Assembly (NCBI GenBank): GCA_965208275.1
Contig: OZ242331.1
Span: 558,001-622,000, forward strand
DNA length: 64,000 bases
Origin: Bin5 sp022827195
Lineage (GTDB): Bacteria > Chloroflexota > Anaerolineae > Caldilineales > Caldilineaceae
Reading direction: 5' to 3'
Part shown: positions 36,435 through 47,526 of the stretch, piece after piece
Position numbering within the stretch: position 1 is the stretch's first letter
Layout of the letters: every line of letters starts with the position of its first letter
Made by a program: the position numbers and the translations under genes
Notes under the pieces: model-generated
Told to the model about the DNA's origin: nothing
What the model saw: the letters and a program-made list of their open reading frames with translations, nothing else
The model's database searches: none

Positions 36435-36737
36435 ATGCCTGAAACGAGCTACTACCTGATCCTTGCGGCGTTGATCTTCACAGTGGGCGCGACAGGCGTC
36501 CTGCTGCGGCGAAACGCGCTCATCATATTCATGTGCATCGAGATGATGCTGAACAGCGTGAATCTGACCCTGATCGCGCTCGCCCGCCAGTGGGGCAATC
36601 TTGAAGGGCAGATCTTTGTTTTCATGGTCATGGCGGTGGCCGCAGCCGAGGTTGCGGTGGGCTTGGCGATCCTGATCGCGAACGTGCGCCACCAGAAGAG
36701 CATCAACATCGACGAAATCAATTTGCTGAAGTGGTAG
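36435..36737 (+). CDS. nuoK: NADH-quinone oxidoreductase subunit K, complete cluster
   Basis: 100-residue three-helix subunit with the conserved membrane glutamates in FMCIEMMLNSVNLTLIA and VAAAEVAVGLAI. The ATG lies 7 nt after the nuoJ stop; the open frame further upstream overlaps nuoJ and is not used. Confidence 0.96.
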   Translation: MPETSYYLILAALIFTVGATGVLLRRNALIIFMCIEMMLNSVNLTLIALARQWGNLEGQIFVFMVMAVAAAEVAVGLAILIANVRHQKSINIDEINLLKW

Positions 36738-36839
36738 CCGGTCGTCTTTCCTTTCGGTTTGCAGGCGCCGTCGGTCGGGCTGCCTAAAACATATGAAGGA
36801 AGACCGGATACCTGTAACGCGCACTTGGACACAGCAGTT

Positions 36840-38762
36840 ATGGATTTTGCCTGGCTCGTTTTTGTCTTTCCCGCTTTGGGTGCACTGATCAACCTGTTTG
36901 CCGGCGCCAGACTGGGTGAACGCGGCATTCATGCCGTGGCTTCGGGCGCGGTGGTGCTGTCGTTTCTGGTGAGCGCGGGCATGTTCTTCGGCCTGTCGGG
37001 GCTGGACGAGCATCACCGCTCGGTTACGGTCCACCTGTGGGACTGGATCACGGTTGGCAGCTTCCGGGCGCCGGCGGCGATGCTGATCGACCCTCTCAGC
37101 GTGACGATGGCGCTGGTCGTTACGGGCGTCGGCGCTTTGATCCACATCTATGCCGGCGGCTACATGCACGGCGAGCAGAACTTCCAGCGCTTCTTCGTCT
37201 ATCTCAACTTTTTCATCCTGGCGATGCTGGTGCTGGTCCTCAGCGATAACTTCGTGGGGATGTTTGTCGGCTGGGAGGGCGTGGGCCTGGCCTCCTATCT
37301 GCTGATCGGCTTTTACTTTGACCGCTACGACGACTCGTACGGCCACTATGCCGACGCGGGCAAGAAGGCGTTTCTGGTCAACCGGATCGGCGATTTCGGC
37401 TTGATGGTGGCGGTCTTTCTGATCTGGACGGGCGTCGGTTCGGTTGTCTTTGAGGAGGTATTTGCCGGGGCCGGGGCGCTGTCGACCGGCGCGGCGCTGG
37501 CGGTGTGCCTGCTGCTGCTGCTGGCGGCGACGGGAAAGAGCGCGCAGCTGCCCCTGTTCGTCTGGCTGCCCGACGCGATGGCCGGTCCGACGCCGGTTTC
37601 GGCGTTGATCCACGCGGCGACGATGGTGACGGCCGGCATCTACATGATTGCGCGCACGCACGTCCTGTGGGGGCTGGCGCCCCTGGCCGGGGACGCGGCG
37701 GCCTGGGTTGGGGCGCTGACGGCGCTGCTGGCGGCCTCGATTGCGCTGACACAGGTTGACCTGAAGAAGATTCTGGCCTATTCGACGATCTCGCAGCTGG
37801 GCTTCATGATGCTTGGCGTCGGCGTGGGCGCGTACGCATTTGCAATCTTCCATCTTGTTACGCATGCCTTTTTCAAGGCGCTGCTCTTTCTCGCCGCCGG
37901 CAACGTAATGCACGGGCTTCCGGGTGGGGAGCTGGACATTCGCAAGATGGGCAACCTGCGGGCAAAGATGCCCACGACGCACAAGCTCTTTTTTATAGGC
38001 GCGGCTGCACTCGCCGGGCTGCCGCTGCTGTCGGGGTTCTTCTCGAAGGACGGGATCCTGCTGCATGCGTCGAATCACAACATTCTGCTCTATCTGATCG
38101 GTCTGTTCACCGCGCTGCTGACTGCGTTCTACAGCTTTCGCGCTGTGTTCATGGCGTTCTGGGGCGAAGCGCGCGACGAGCATATCCACGAGCGCGCGCA
38201 CGAGAGCCCTGCGATGATGACAGCGCCGCTGTGGGTCCTGGCGGTCCTGGCGGTGGTCGGCGGCGCGCTCAACCTGCCGTTTCTGCTGACGATGGAGCAT
38301 TACCTGGAGGCGGCAGTCGGGAAGCCGGCGTTCCATGCGGCCGTTTCGCTGGAAATTGTGCTGCTGGCGGTGAGCGCGGTGATTGCGGGGGCCGGTGCGG
38401 TACTGGCGTACGGGCGTTACCTTCAGGGCGCGAAGGACGCGGATGGCGCGCCGCGCGGGGCCGGATGGGCGGCAGGCATCACCGGCGTGTTCAGGCCGCT
38501 GGAGCAGGCTGCCGCCAACAAATGGTACGTGGACGAGGTCTACGCTGCCTTGATTGTGAACCCGCTGCTCGGGCTTGCGGGATGGTTTGACCGCGTGGTG
38601 GACGAGGGCGTAGTGGACGGCGCGGTCAGTCTCGTCGGGCAGGTGAGCCTGGCGATGGGAGGCGCGTTGCGCCGGGTCCACAACGGACTGGTGCCGACCT
38701 ACGCGCTGAGTCTCTTCGTGGGTGTGGCGGCGCTGCTGCTGTTCCTGGTGTTCGGTTCGTAG
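36840..38762 (+). CDS. nuoL: NADH-quinone oxidoreductase subunit L, complete cluster
   Basis: 640-residue distal pump subunit of usual length. Glu in MFVGWEGVGLASYLL and Lys in ATGKSAQLPLFVWLPDAMAG are present. It lacks the His-rich loop of the other NuoL. The ATG at 36840 is used because it gives the normal N-terminus (FAWLVFVFPALGALIN); the ribosome site is weak. Confidence 0.95.
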   Translation: MDFAWLVFVFPALGALINLFAGARLGERGIHAVASGAVVLSFLVSAGMFFGLSGLDEHHRSVTVHLWDWITVGSFRAPAAMLIDPLSVTMALVVTGVGALIHIYAGGYMHGEQNFQRFFVYLNFFILAMLVLVLSDNFVGMFVGWEGVGLASYLLIGFYFDRYDDSYGHYADAGKKAFLVNRIGDFGLMVAVFLIWTGVGSVVFEEVFAGAGALSTGAALAVCLLLLLAATGKSAQLPLFVWLPDAMAGPTPVSALIHAATMVTAGIYMIARTHVLWGLAPLAGDAAAWVGALTALLAASIALTQVDLKKILAYSTISQLGFMMLGVGVGAYAFAIFHLVTHAFFKALLFLAAGNVMHGLPGGELDIRKMGNLRAKMPTTHKLFFIGAAALAGLPLLSGFFSKDGILLHASNHNILLYLIGLFTALLTAFYSFRAVFMAFWGEARDEHIHERAHESPAMMTAPLWVLAVLAVVGGALNLPFLLTMEHYLEAAVGKPAFHAAVSLEIVLLAVSAVIAGAGAVLAYGRYLQGAKDADGAPRGAGWAAGITGVFRPLEQAAANKWYVDEVYAALIVNPLLGLAGWFDRVVDEGVVDGAVSLVGQVSLAMGGALRRVHNGLVPTYALSLFVGVAALLLFLVFGS

Positions 38763-38823
38763 CTGCGGCGCCACAGTTGCCGCGGCAGGGGCCTGAAGTC
38801 GCAAAACGAGAAACCGGAGTCTT

Positions 38824-40353
38824 ATGCTCTCAGTTCTGACTTTTCTGCCGCTTGCCGGCGCCATAATCGTTCTGATTGCGCCCAGCGACGGCCTTAAGAA
38901 GGCGCTGGCATTCGGCGCGGCGGTCGCGACTTTTGTGGTCAGCCTGCTGCTGCTGCCCGGCTGGCAGGATATCCCCGACATGCAGTTCGTCGAGCGCTAT
39001 GCCTGGATGCCGGGTCTGAACATCCACTATCACCTCGGGGTGGACGGGATCAGCCTGTGGCTGGTCGTGCTGACGACCTTCCTGATGCCGATCGCGGTGG
39101 CGTTCAGCAATCAGCACGTCAAGCAGAACGTCGGCGGCTATTTGGCGTTGATGCTGCTGATGGAGACGGCGGTGCTGGGCGTTTTCCTCGCGCTCGACCT
39201 TGTCCTGTTCTACGTTTTCTGGGAGTTCAGCCTGATTCCGATGGCGCTGCTGATCGGCAAGTGGGGCAGCGACAACCGGGTATACGCTGCGGTCAAGTTC
39301 TTCCTTTACACGCTGGCGGGGTCGGCGCTGATGCTGGTGGCGATCCTGGCGCTCTACTTCCAGACCGGCACGTTTGACCTGCTCGAACTGCAGCGCATGG
39401 GCGTGCCGGCGGGGCTGCAGCAGGTCGGATTCCTGGCGTTCGCGCTCGCATTCGCGATCAAGGTGCCGCTGTTTCCGTTCCATACGTGGCTGCCCGATGC
39501 GCACGTCGAGGCTCCGACCGCGGGTTCGGTCATTCTGGCGGGCGTGCTCCTGAAGCTGGGGACGTACGGCTTTGTGCGCTTTGCGTTGCCGCTTTTCCCC
39601 GCCGCGGTCGCGGACTATTCGTCGCTGATCTCGATCCTGGCGATCGTGGGGATACTCTACGGCGCGCTGGTGGCCCTGGCGCAGCGCGATCTGAAGTCGC
39701 TGGTGGCCTATTCTTCGGTGGCGCACATGGGCTTTGTGGTGTTGGGCATCTTCGCACTGAACGAGCAGGCGATCAGCGGCGCGGTGCTGCAGATGGTGAG
39801 CCACGGCCTGAGCACGGGCGCCCTGTTCCTGATGGTGGGCATGCTCTACGAGCGGCGGCACACGCGGCTGTTGAGCGATTTCGGGGGCCTGTGGGCGAGC
39901 GTGCCAATCTTCTGCTTTTTTTTCCTGGTGGTGGCGCTGAGCAGTGCGGGCCTTCCCGGTCTCAACGGCTTTGTGGGCGAGTTCTTGATCCTGATTGGCA
40001 CCTACAGGAGCACACCGCTGTTTGCGGTCCTGGGCACGGTCGGCATCATCCTGGCGGCCTGGTATCTGCTTCACGCCTTCCGCAAGGTGGCGCAGGGGGC
40101 GCTCGAGAACCCGGCCAACTTCAGGGAGAATCTGCCCGACCTTAACTGGAAGGAGATCTGGCAGCTGGTGCCGATCGTCGTTCTCTTCTTCGTTATCGGC
40201 TTCGCGCCCAACCTGTTTCTCAGCAAGATCAACCCGTCGGCGAGCGCGCTGGCAGACCTGCAGATGCCGGTGGAGCGGGACGCCCTGATCGTCGATTTGC
40301 CAGACCTTACGCCCCTGATCGCCGAAAACGATCTGTTGACGGCCGGGCGCTGA
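38824..40353 (+). CDS. nuoM: NADH-quinone oxidoreductase subunit M, complete cluster
   Basis: 509-residue pump subunit with FYVFWEFSLIPMALLIG and AIKVPLFPFHTWLPDAHVEA carrying the conserved Glu and Lys. Start 61 nt after nuoL. Confidence 0.96.
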   Translation: MLSVLTFLPLAGAIIVLIAPSDGLKKALAFGAAVATFVVSLLLLPGWQDIPDMQFVERYAWMPGLNIHYHLGVDGISLWLVVLTTFLMPIAVAFSNQHVKQNVGGYLALMLLMETAVLGVFLALDLVLFYVFWEFSLIPMALLIGKWGSDNRVYAAVKFFLYTLAGSALMLVAILALYFQTGTFDLLELQRMGVPAGLQQVGFLAFALAFAIKVPLFPFHTWLPDAHVEAPTAGSVILAGVLLKLGTYGFVRFALPLFPAAVADYSSLISILAIVGILYGALVALAQRDLKSLVAYSSVAHMGFVVLGIFALNEQAISGAVLQMVSHGLSTGALFLMVGMLYERRHTRLLSDFGGLWASVPIFCFFFLVVALSSAGLPGLNGFVGEFLILIGTYRSTPLFAVLGTVGIILAAWYLLHAFRKVAQGALENPANFRENLPDLNWKEIWQLVPIVVLFFVIGFAPNLFLSKINPSASALADLQMPVERDALIVDLPDLTPLIAENDLLTAGR

Positions 40354-40365
40354 CGACTGATAGCC

Positions 40366-41802
<1,437 letters not shown>

Positions 41803-41869
41803 CGGCAAAGCTGCAGGCGGCGGCTGTCCGGGGCGGAAAAGGCCACAAGCCGGCGGCTCGGAGCTGCGG

Positions 41870-42970
41870 TTAAGAGAAGTCCATCTTTCGATGGCGCATG
41901 ACGACGCTCTGCGCCAACCCCACTGCCACCATCATCGATACGAGACTGCTGCCTCCGTAGCTGAGGAAGGGCAGCGTCATGCCCGTAACCGGCATGATGG
42001 CCAGATTCATGCCGACATTGACGAATGTCTGGAAGAAGATAAGCGCGGCGACCCCGAGCGTGATGAGCCTGCCGAACTGGTCCTGGGCGAGGTCGGCGAT
42101 GCGGACGAGGCGCCAGATGACGAAGAAGAGCAGCCCCATGATGAGCACGGCGCCCAGATAGCCCAGCTCCTCGGCGATGACGCTGAAGATGAAGTCGGTG
42201 TGGCGAACGCGCAAGAAGCGTAGCTGATTCTGTGTTCCTTCGCCCCATCCCATCCCGATCCAGCCGCCGTTGCCGATGCTTATGAGGGCCTGCCGCACGT
42301 TGAAGGCGGCATCCGGGTTCGAGGCAGGGTTGAGAAAGATGGCGATGCGCTCCACCATGTAGTCCTGAAAATAGTTTTGGAGCGTTCCTTGAAAGGCAAG
42401 CCAAATGGGTACGGCACCGGCAGCTACCGTAACAAGGAGGATATGGACGACCCGGACGCCGTTGATGAGAATCAAGGTGCCGCTGATAAAGGCCAAGGTG
42501 ACGGTCATGCCCAGATCGGGTTGAACGTACACGAGGGCCAGGGGAAGGAGAAGCAGAACAACCGCTGCCAGCAGGTATGGTAACGAGCGAATGCGCTCCT
42601 GAAAACGGCTGAGATACCAGGCCAGAAAGACGATCAGCAGAAACTTGCCGAACTCGGTCGGCTGGACGTCTGTGCGGCCCAGGTCCAGCCAACGCTGCGC
42701 GCCGCCCTTGACCTCGCCGAAGAGATAAACAGCCACCAGCGAGCCGATCAGAAAGAAGTAGCTGGGCTGGGCCAGCAGCTCCAGGTGCCGGTAGTCGAAG
42801 AGCGCGGTCGTCGCAAGGGCAATCACGCCCAGGATTGTAAAGACAAGCTGCCGCTGCCAGTAGTTTTCCAGGACCACGTCGGTATTGGTGGCGCTGTAGG
42901 TCATGGCGATGCCGATGCCGCAGAGGAGAAGCACGGCAAAGAAGAGCGGCCTGTCGAAGTGGCGAAACAT
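41870..42970 (-). CDS. rodA: Peptidoglycan glycosyltransferase RodA (SEDS family)
   Basis: Membrane glycan polymerase that works with PBP2 in cell elongation. 366 residues with about 10 helices. The SEDS signatures are GGAQRWLDLG, QPDLGMTVTL, the catalytic-Asp loop VRHTDFIFSVIAEELG and the C-terminal LPFLSYGGSSL. Its ATG abuts the minD stop codon, so the two are translationally linked. Last gene of the shape/division block. Confidence 0.94.
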   Translation of the reverse strand: MFRHFDRPLFFAVLLLCGIGIAMTYSATNTDVVLENYWQRQLVFTILGVIALATTALFDYRHLELLAQPSYFFLIGSLVAVYLFGEVKGGAQRWLDLGRTDVQPTEFGKFLLIVFLAWYLSRFQERIRSLPYLLAAVVLLLLPLALVYVQPDLGMTVTLAFISGTLILINGVRVVHILLVTVAAGAVPIWLAFQGTLQNYFQDYMVERIAIFLNPASNPDAAFNVRQALISIGNGGWIGMGWGEGTQNQLRFLRVRHTDFIFSVIAEELGYLGAVLIMGLLFFVIWRLVRIADLAQDQFGRLITLGVAALIFFQTFVNVGMNLAIMPVTGMTLPFLSYGGSSLVSMMVAVGLAQSVVMRHRKMDFS

Positions 42971-43759
42971 TCAGAGACCCATGAGACGCCGCAGACGCTC
43001 GGCCCAGCTGATCTCCTTGAAGGGGATCAGGGGTACGTTGTAGCCGAGCAGTCTTTGGGCGATGTTGTGGTAGGCGCGGCTGACGTTTCTTTTGCGTTCG
43101 AGCGCGACCGGCCAGCCCTTGTTGGCGGAGACGATTATTTCGTCGTCCTCGGGCACGATGCCGAGCAGGTCGATGCTGAGGATGCTGAGAATGTCATCGC
43201 GGGTAAACATCTCTTTACGGCGCACCAGGCGGGGGTTGTAGCGGTTGATGATGAGCCGCGCCTGGATTTCGGTGTCGCGCTCGAGAAGGAAGATGACTTT
43301 GTCGGCGTCGCGCAGGGCGCTGACCTCCGGTGTCGTCACGATGATGACTTCGGCGGCGGCGGCGATGGCGTTCTGGAATCCCAACTCGATGCCGGCAGGG
43401 GAGTCGATGAGTACGAAGTCGGCGATTGTGCTCAACTCTTCGCACAGCGTCATCATCTGGTCGGGCGCGACGGCGGTCTTGTCGCGGGTTTGCGAACTGG
43501 GCAGGAGGTAGAGCTCTTCGACGCGCCGGTCTCGCACCAGGGCTTCGTGCACGGGGCAGCGGCCTTCGATGGCGTCGACCAGGTTGTAAACGACGCGGCT
43601 CTCCAAGCCCATGACGATGTCGAGATTGCGCAGGCCAATGTCGGCATCTACGACCACGACGCGTTGACCGGCCATGGCCAAGGCGATACCCAGGTTCGCG
43701 GTAGTAGTGGTCTTGCCCACGCCGCCTTTGCCGGAGGTCAGGGTGAGGACAACGCCCAT
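42971..43759 (-). CDS. minD: Septum site-determining ATPase MinD
   Basis: ParA/MinD ATPase that recruits MinC to the membrane. 262 residues with the deviant Walker A KGGVGKTT (residues 10-17), VVVVDADIGLRNLD, and a C-terminal amphipathic membrane-targeting helix ending WAERLRRLMGL. It lies 114 nt after minC. No minE is found between minD and rodA. Confidence 0.96.
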   Translation of the reverse strand: MGVVLTLTSGKGGVGKTTTTANLGIALAMAGQRVVVVDADIGLRNLDIVMGLESRVVYNLVDAIEGRCPVHEALVRDRRVEELYLLPSSQTRDKTAVAPDQMMTLCEELSTIADFVLIDSPAGIELGFQNAIAAAAEVIIVTTPEVSALRDADKVIFLLERDTEIQARLIINRYNPRLVRRKEMFTRDDILSILSIDLLGIVPEDDEIIVSANKGWPVALERKRNVSRAYHNIAQRLLGYNVPLIPFKEISWAERLRRLMGL

Positions 43760-43873
43760 AATCGTGAGTCGTGATTCTCTCGAAAGTTACGTTTCGTGTA
43801 AGCCGGCGCGGACGCATGGGCATCCTTCCCGGCGGCAAGAGCGCACGCCGGGCGTGATTGGCGCACCGCCGCC

Positions 43874-44983
43874 CTAGGCACCCTCGCCCGCATCCCAGGG
43901 GTCCACGTATATCTGTTCGTCGACAACCCTGGCGACTTCGGGTTTGCCGCTGCTGTCGCGCTTCCAGAACCAGTAGCCGGGGTTGTTGGAAGCGCCCTTT
44001 GGCGTCATGGCGATGTGACCGGCGATCCGGAGCTGGACCGGTTCGAAGTCGAGCGCGGCCACGATGGCGTGTTCGTCGCCCATGGCGCCGGCGTGGACGA
44101 AGCCGCGCAGGCGTCCCCACACGAGCACGTCGCCACCGCAGACGACCTGCGCGCCCGGGTTTACGTCGCCCAGGATCACGACGGTTCCCGCGTGCCTGCA
44201 GGACTGGCCGGAGCGCAAGGTGCCGCGATGGACGAACGGCGGCGGCTCGGTCTCTTCGGCCGCAGTCTCGCCCCAGGGCGTCAGGTTGGCCGCATCATCG
44301 TCGTGTGGGGCGTCCTCCACAGCCGAAGGGCCGCTGTCGCGCCTGTTCTCTTTGTGTGAGGGGCCGTCTTGCTTCAGGGTTGCTGCGTACTTCGGACCCG
44401 GTTCCGTTGCTTTCGACTGCTGATACCTGGCGGCGATTTGCGACCAGCGCCCCAGGGTCTGAGAAGGCTGGTCGGAAGCGGGCGCGGGCTGCCGGTCGGT
44501 GGCGGGGGTTGTGGCGGGCGGCGAGCCGGATTCGGTGCGGCCGGAACCGAAGGCGCCGGATCCAATGGCGCCGGAACCAATGGGTGCAGTGCCAGAGCGT
44601 GCGAGGCCGGAGGGGGGCAGCGAGAAGGGCTGCGGCGTTTCCGCGCCCCTCAGGCCCGCTTCGTTGCGCAAAGGGGGCGGCGACGGTCCTTCCCAGACCG
44701 CTTCGAGGCTGAGGTCCCTGGCGAGCAAATAGGAGGAGGGGTTGCTGGTGTGGAGCGCGACGACGCTGATGTTCTGGCCGCGCAGGGCATTGTGAATCTG
44801 CTGAAGGTCGGCGGCGGTGATCTTGCGGTCGCCTACGGAAAGCGCGAGCCGCTCGTCGCGGAAGAAGCCCTGCGCTTTGGAAATGTGCCCGGCAACGAAA
44901 TCTACGATTTCGCTCCAGCTTCCCTTTTCGCCGGCTACGTCGACGACGGTCAAACCGCCCCTGCCAATAATGCGGACGCTCAT
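43874..44983 (-). CDS. minC: Septum site-determining protein MinC with long linker
   Basis: Inhibitor of FtsZ assembly. From the ATG at 44983 the protein has 369 residues: an N-terminal MinC-type domain (about 1-100, IDFVAG/KITAADLQQIHNALRG region), a very long Pro/Ser/Ala/Gly-rich linker (about 105-250), and the C-terminal right-handed beta-helix domain (GTVVILGDVNPGAQVVCGGD, then VLVWGRLRGFVHAG). Typical MinC is about 220-250 residues. An in-frame ATG at 45133 would add 50 Arg/Pro-rich residues and seems less likely. Confidence 0.88.
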   Translation of the reverse strand: MSVRIIGRGGLTVVDVAGEKGSWSEIVDFVAGHISKAQGFFRDERLALSVGDRKITAADLQQIHNALRGQNISVVALHTSNPSSYLLARDLSLEAVWEGPSPPPLRNEAGLRGAETPQPFSLPPSGLARSGTAPIGSGAIGSGAFGSGRTESGSPPATTPATDRQPAPASDQPSQTLGRWSQIAARYQQSKATEPGPKYAATLKQDGPSHKENRRDSGPSAVEDAPHDDDAANLTPWGETAAEETEPPPFVHRGTLRSGQSCRHAGTVVILGDVNPGAQVVCGGDVLVWGRLRGFVHAGAMGDEHAIVAALDFEPVQLRIAGHIAMTPKGASNNPGYWFWKRDSSGKPEVARVVDEQIYVDPWDAGEGA

Positions 44984-45126
44984 CGTTTTGGGCAAAGCCT
45001 CGCTAGAACCAACCAATGCTCCAAGCAGCCGGTTTCCCGTTGCCAGGCGCTGCGGCGCGGGGCGCGGGCGCGCGAGCGGATCAAGCGGATGCCCGTACCG
45101 GCGCAAATTGTCGCGACTTTTACTAT

Positions 45127-45156
45127 AAACCAAAAGCCCGGAACCTGGAACCGGGC
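45127..45156 (-). terminator. Probable terminator downstream of the PBP2 gene
   Basis: Minus strand GCCCGG, a 9-nt loop, CCGGGC, then TTTTGGTTT. It lies about 120 nt after the PBP2 stop and before minC, so minC-minD-rodA may be a separate transcript. Confidence 0.55.
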
Positions 45157-45192
45157 CGATTGGCGGTGCGTGGTCTGACTTTGCGGCGATTT

Positions 45193-45214
45193 CTAAGTCC
45201 CGGCCGGGACTTAG
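45193..45214. repeat. Perfect 22-bp palindrome
   Basis: CTAAGTCCCGG followed directly by CCGGGACTTAG, between the PBP2 and minC genes. It has no loop and no T-run on either side. It could be a protein-binding site or a dispersed palindromic element. Confidence 0.7.
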
Positions 45215-45277
45215 ACCGCGGCTTTTTCGGAATGCCGTGCGTGGGCGGGGGCGATGGCCTGGCGGGCAATGGCGGGG

Positions 45278-47437
45278 CTAGGGTCCGGAATCGCCGGATC
45301 CATGGAAGTAGGCGTTGAGCGTTTCTTGTGCGACAGGAATGGCGGCGGTGGAGCCTTCACCGCCGCGGTAGACGAAGACGGTGACGGCGATTTCCGGGTT
45401 CCGGTAAGGTGCGTAGGCCGTGTACCAGGCATGGAACGGCAAGTTTCCTTCATGATCGCGGTCTTTGCAGTCCTGGATTTCCAGATCGTAGGCGCAATAC
45501 TCGGCCGTTCCGGTCTTGCCGGCCACGATGACTCCATCGACGCGACTGTTGCCCGAGGTGCCTGCCGGTCCGTTGACGGCGTGCCACATGCCTTTCTGAA
45601 CGACGGCGAGCAGACCCGGTTCGACGGGGATCCGCTCCTGCAGGACCGGTTCGTACCGCCACTGCAGGTTGCCCTGGGTATCGACCATTTCGCGCACGAA
45701 CTGGGGCTTGACGACATAGCCGCCGTTGGCAACGGCGGCGGTACTGACAAGCACTTGCAGCGGCGTGCCCAGGACGTCGCCCTGTCCGATCGCCATATTG
45801 TAGCTGTCGCCTGTGGTCCACCGTTCGGCTTTGGTCAGTCTTTTCCACTGTTCATCGGGAACGATTGCCTTGACCTCGCCGGGCAGGTCGATACCTGTCA
45901 GCTCGCCGTAGCCGAAGAGGCGCATCCATTTGGCGAGGCGCTCGCTGCCCAAACCTGTCATGAAGTTGGGGTAGCCGCCGCCCAGGTAATAGAAGAAGAT
46001 GTCATTGGAGAGGCCGATCCCCTCGACGATGGTCATGCGCCCGTGCAGGATGTTCAACTTATGGTTCCAGCTAACGAATTCCTGTGCCTGTTCGGGGTCG
46101 TCGGGGAAGAAGAAGTTGGGCAGATAGATAGGTCCCTTGTCGACGAGGACCGTGTAGGGGTCGACGACGCGCTCGGCCAGGGCAGCGGTGGCAGTGACGA
46201 GCTTGAAGGTGGAGCCGGGCGGGTAGAGCCCGCCGATGGCGTAGTTGTAGAGCGGGCGGCGGGTGTCGTCCTCGACTTCGAGCGCCTGGTACTCTTCGCC
46301 CAATCCTTCGGAGAAGATGTTGTTATCGTAGCTGGGCAGGCTGACAAGGCCGAGCATCATGCCGTCGCGCGGGTCCATTGCCAGCGCGACACCGTGCGGG
46401 GCACCGGTTTCTTCCAACATGTCGGCGAGTGCGTCATGCATTACCCGTTGCAGGTGGATGTCGAGGCTCAGGTGGAGGTTGAGACCGGGCTCCGACTCTC
46501 TTTCCGTACTTACGGTGCGGCTTTCGCGGCCTAGAATGTCTACCTCGATGATCTTTCGTCCCGGCAGTCCTCGCAGGGCGTCCTGATATGTGTATTCCAG
46601 GCCGTTCAAGCCAACGGACTCGTTTGGGTTGTCGTATCCTTCGGCATTATAGTCGTCGGCCGCCAGTTTGGGGATCGGTCCGAGAAAGCCGAGAACATGC
46701 CCTGCCAGGTCGCGGAAGGGATACTCTCTAACCGGTTTTTGCAGTACATGGACGCCGGGCAGCTGGTAGATCTGTTCGGCGACGCGGAAGGCCTGCTCGC
46801 GGTCGACCAGGTCCAAAACAGAGATGGGCTTGTAGGAGCTGCCCTGAGAACCGAGGGCAATGGCCCTTTCGAGCAGCGCCAGGAGCCCGGAAGCGGGGAG
46901 CGGTTCGGAGAGGTCGGGGATCAGGGTCGGCTCTTCAACGAGGATCTCGCGCCCTTCGTCGTCGACCTGCAATGTTTCCAGATTGACGAGGCGGAAAGAG
47001 AGCGTAATTCCCGCGCTGCCGACGGTAGCCTTGAAGTCTTCTCGCCCCAGATGCAGGAACATCACTTCGGCGATGCGGATGGCCATTTCGGCATCTGTGT
47101 CGGCTGCGAGTGCGGCGAGCAGTCTTTTGACGGCCACGCGTTGTTCGTTGACAGTCGTCGTGACGTCGTTTTGCGGCAGGTCGGCCGGGATGACTGATAT
47201 GACAAAGCTGGGTCGATTGCGGGCCAGGATTTCGCCGTTGCGGTCGTAGATCACGCCGCGCGGGGCATAGAGGTCGATGACCCGCAATCGGTTGTCGGCG
47301 GCCTGTTCCTGATAGTTGGCGCCCCGCACGATCTGGAGGCCATAGAGTCGTACACAGAATACGAGAAAGGTTGCCAGCAGCGTAAGGCGGACGATTATGG
47401 AGGTTGAAGTTGCCGTGCGTGTTGCACGTTCGTTCAT
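45278..47437 (-). CDS. mrdA: Penicillin-binding protein 2 (elongation transpeptidase)
   Basis: Class B PBP that cross-links peptidoglycan during elongation with RodA. 719 residues: N-terminal membrane anchor, pedestal domain, then the transpeptidase with active-site Ser409-x-x-Lys412 (PPGSTFK), the SxD motif (LSNDIFFYY) and Lys641-Thr-Gly (VAGKTGTAEY). It lies downstream of mreD, the usual order. Confidence 0.95.
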   Translation of the reverse strand: MNERATRTATSTSIIVRLTLLATFLVFCVRLYGLQIVRGANYQEQAADNRLRVIDLYAPRGVIYDRNGEILARNRPSFVISVIPADLPQNDVTTTVNEQRVAVKRLLAALAADTDAEMAIRIAEVMFLHLGREDFKATVGSAGITLSFRLVNLETLQVDDEGREILVEEPTLIPDLSEPLPASGLLALLERAIALGSQGSSYKPISVLDLVDREQAFRVAEQIYQLPGVHVLQKPVREYPFRDLAGHVLGFLGPIPKLAADDYNAEGYDNPNESVGLNGLEYTYQDALRGLPGRKIIEVDILGRESRTVSTERESEPGLNLHLSLDIHLQRVMHDALADMLEETGAPHGVALAMDPRDGMMLGLVSLPSYDNNIFSEGLGEEYQALEVEDDTRRPLYNYAIGGLYPPGSTFKLVTATAALAERVVDPYTVLVDKGPIYLPNFFFPDDPEQAQEFVSWNHKLNILHGRMTIVEGIGLSNDIFFYYLGGGYPNFMTGLGSERLAKWMRLFGYGELTGIDLPGEVKAIVPDEQWKRLTKAERWTTGDSYNMAIGQGDVLGTPLQVLVSTAAVANGGYVVKPQFVREMVDTQGNLQWRYEPVLQERIPVEPGLLAVVQKGMWHAVNGPAGTSGNSRVDGVIVAGKTGTAEYCAYDLEIQDCKDRDHEGNLPFHAWYTAYAPYRNPEIAVTVFVYRGGEGSTAAIPVAQETLNAYFHGSGDSGP

Positions 47438-47526
47438 GGCAGGCTTTAAGGGGCGACTGAACTTTCAGATGCTGAGATTGGCCGGGTTACCGGTCGGCCA
47501 ATCTTCTCGGCGACAGTGGTTGCAGC

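Noticed and set aside
36297..38981. 894-codon open frame on the minus strand
   Set aside because: It lies opposite nuoJ, nuoK, nuoL and the start of nuoM, which are certain genes. The translation is Arg/Gln/His-rich, as expected for antisense of GC-rich membrane genes.
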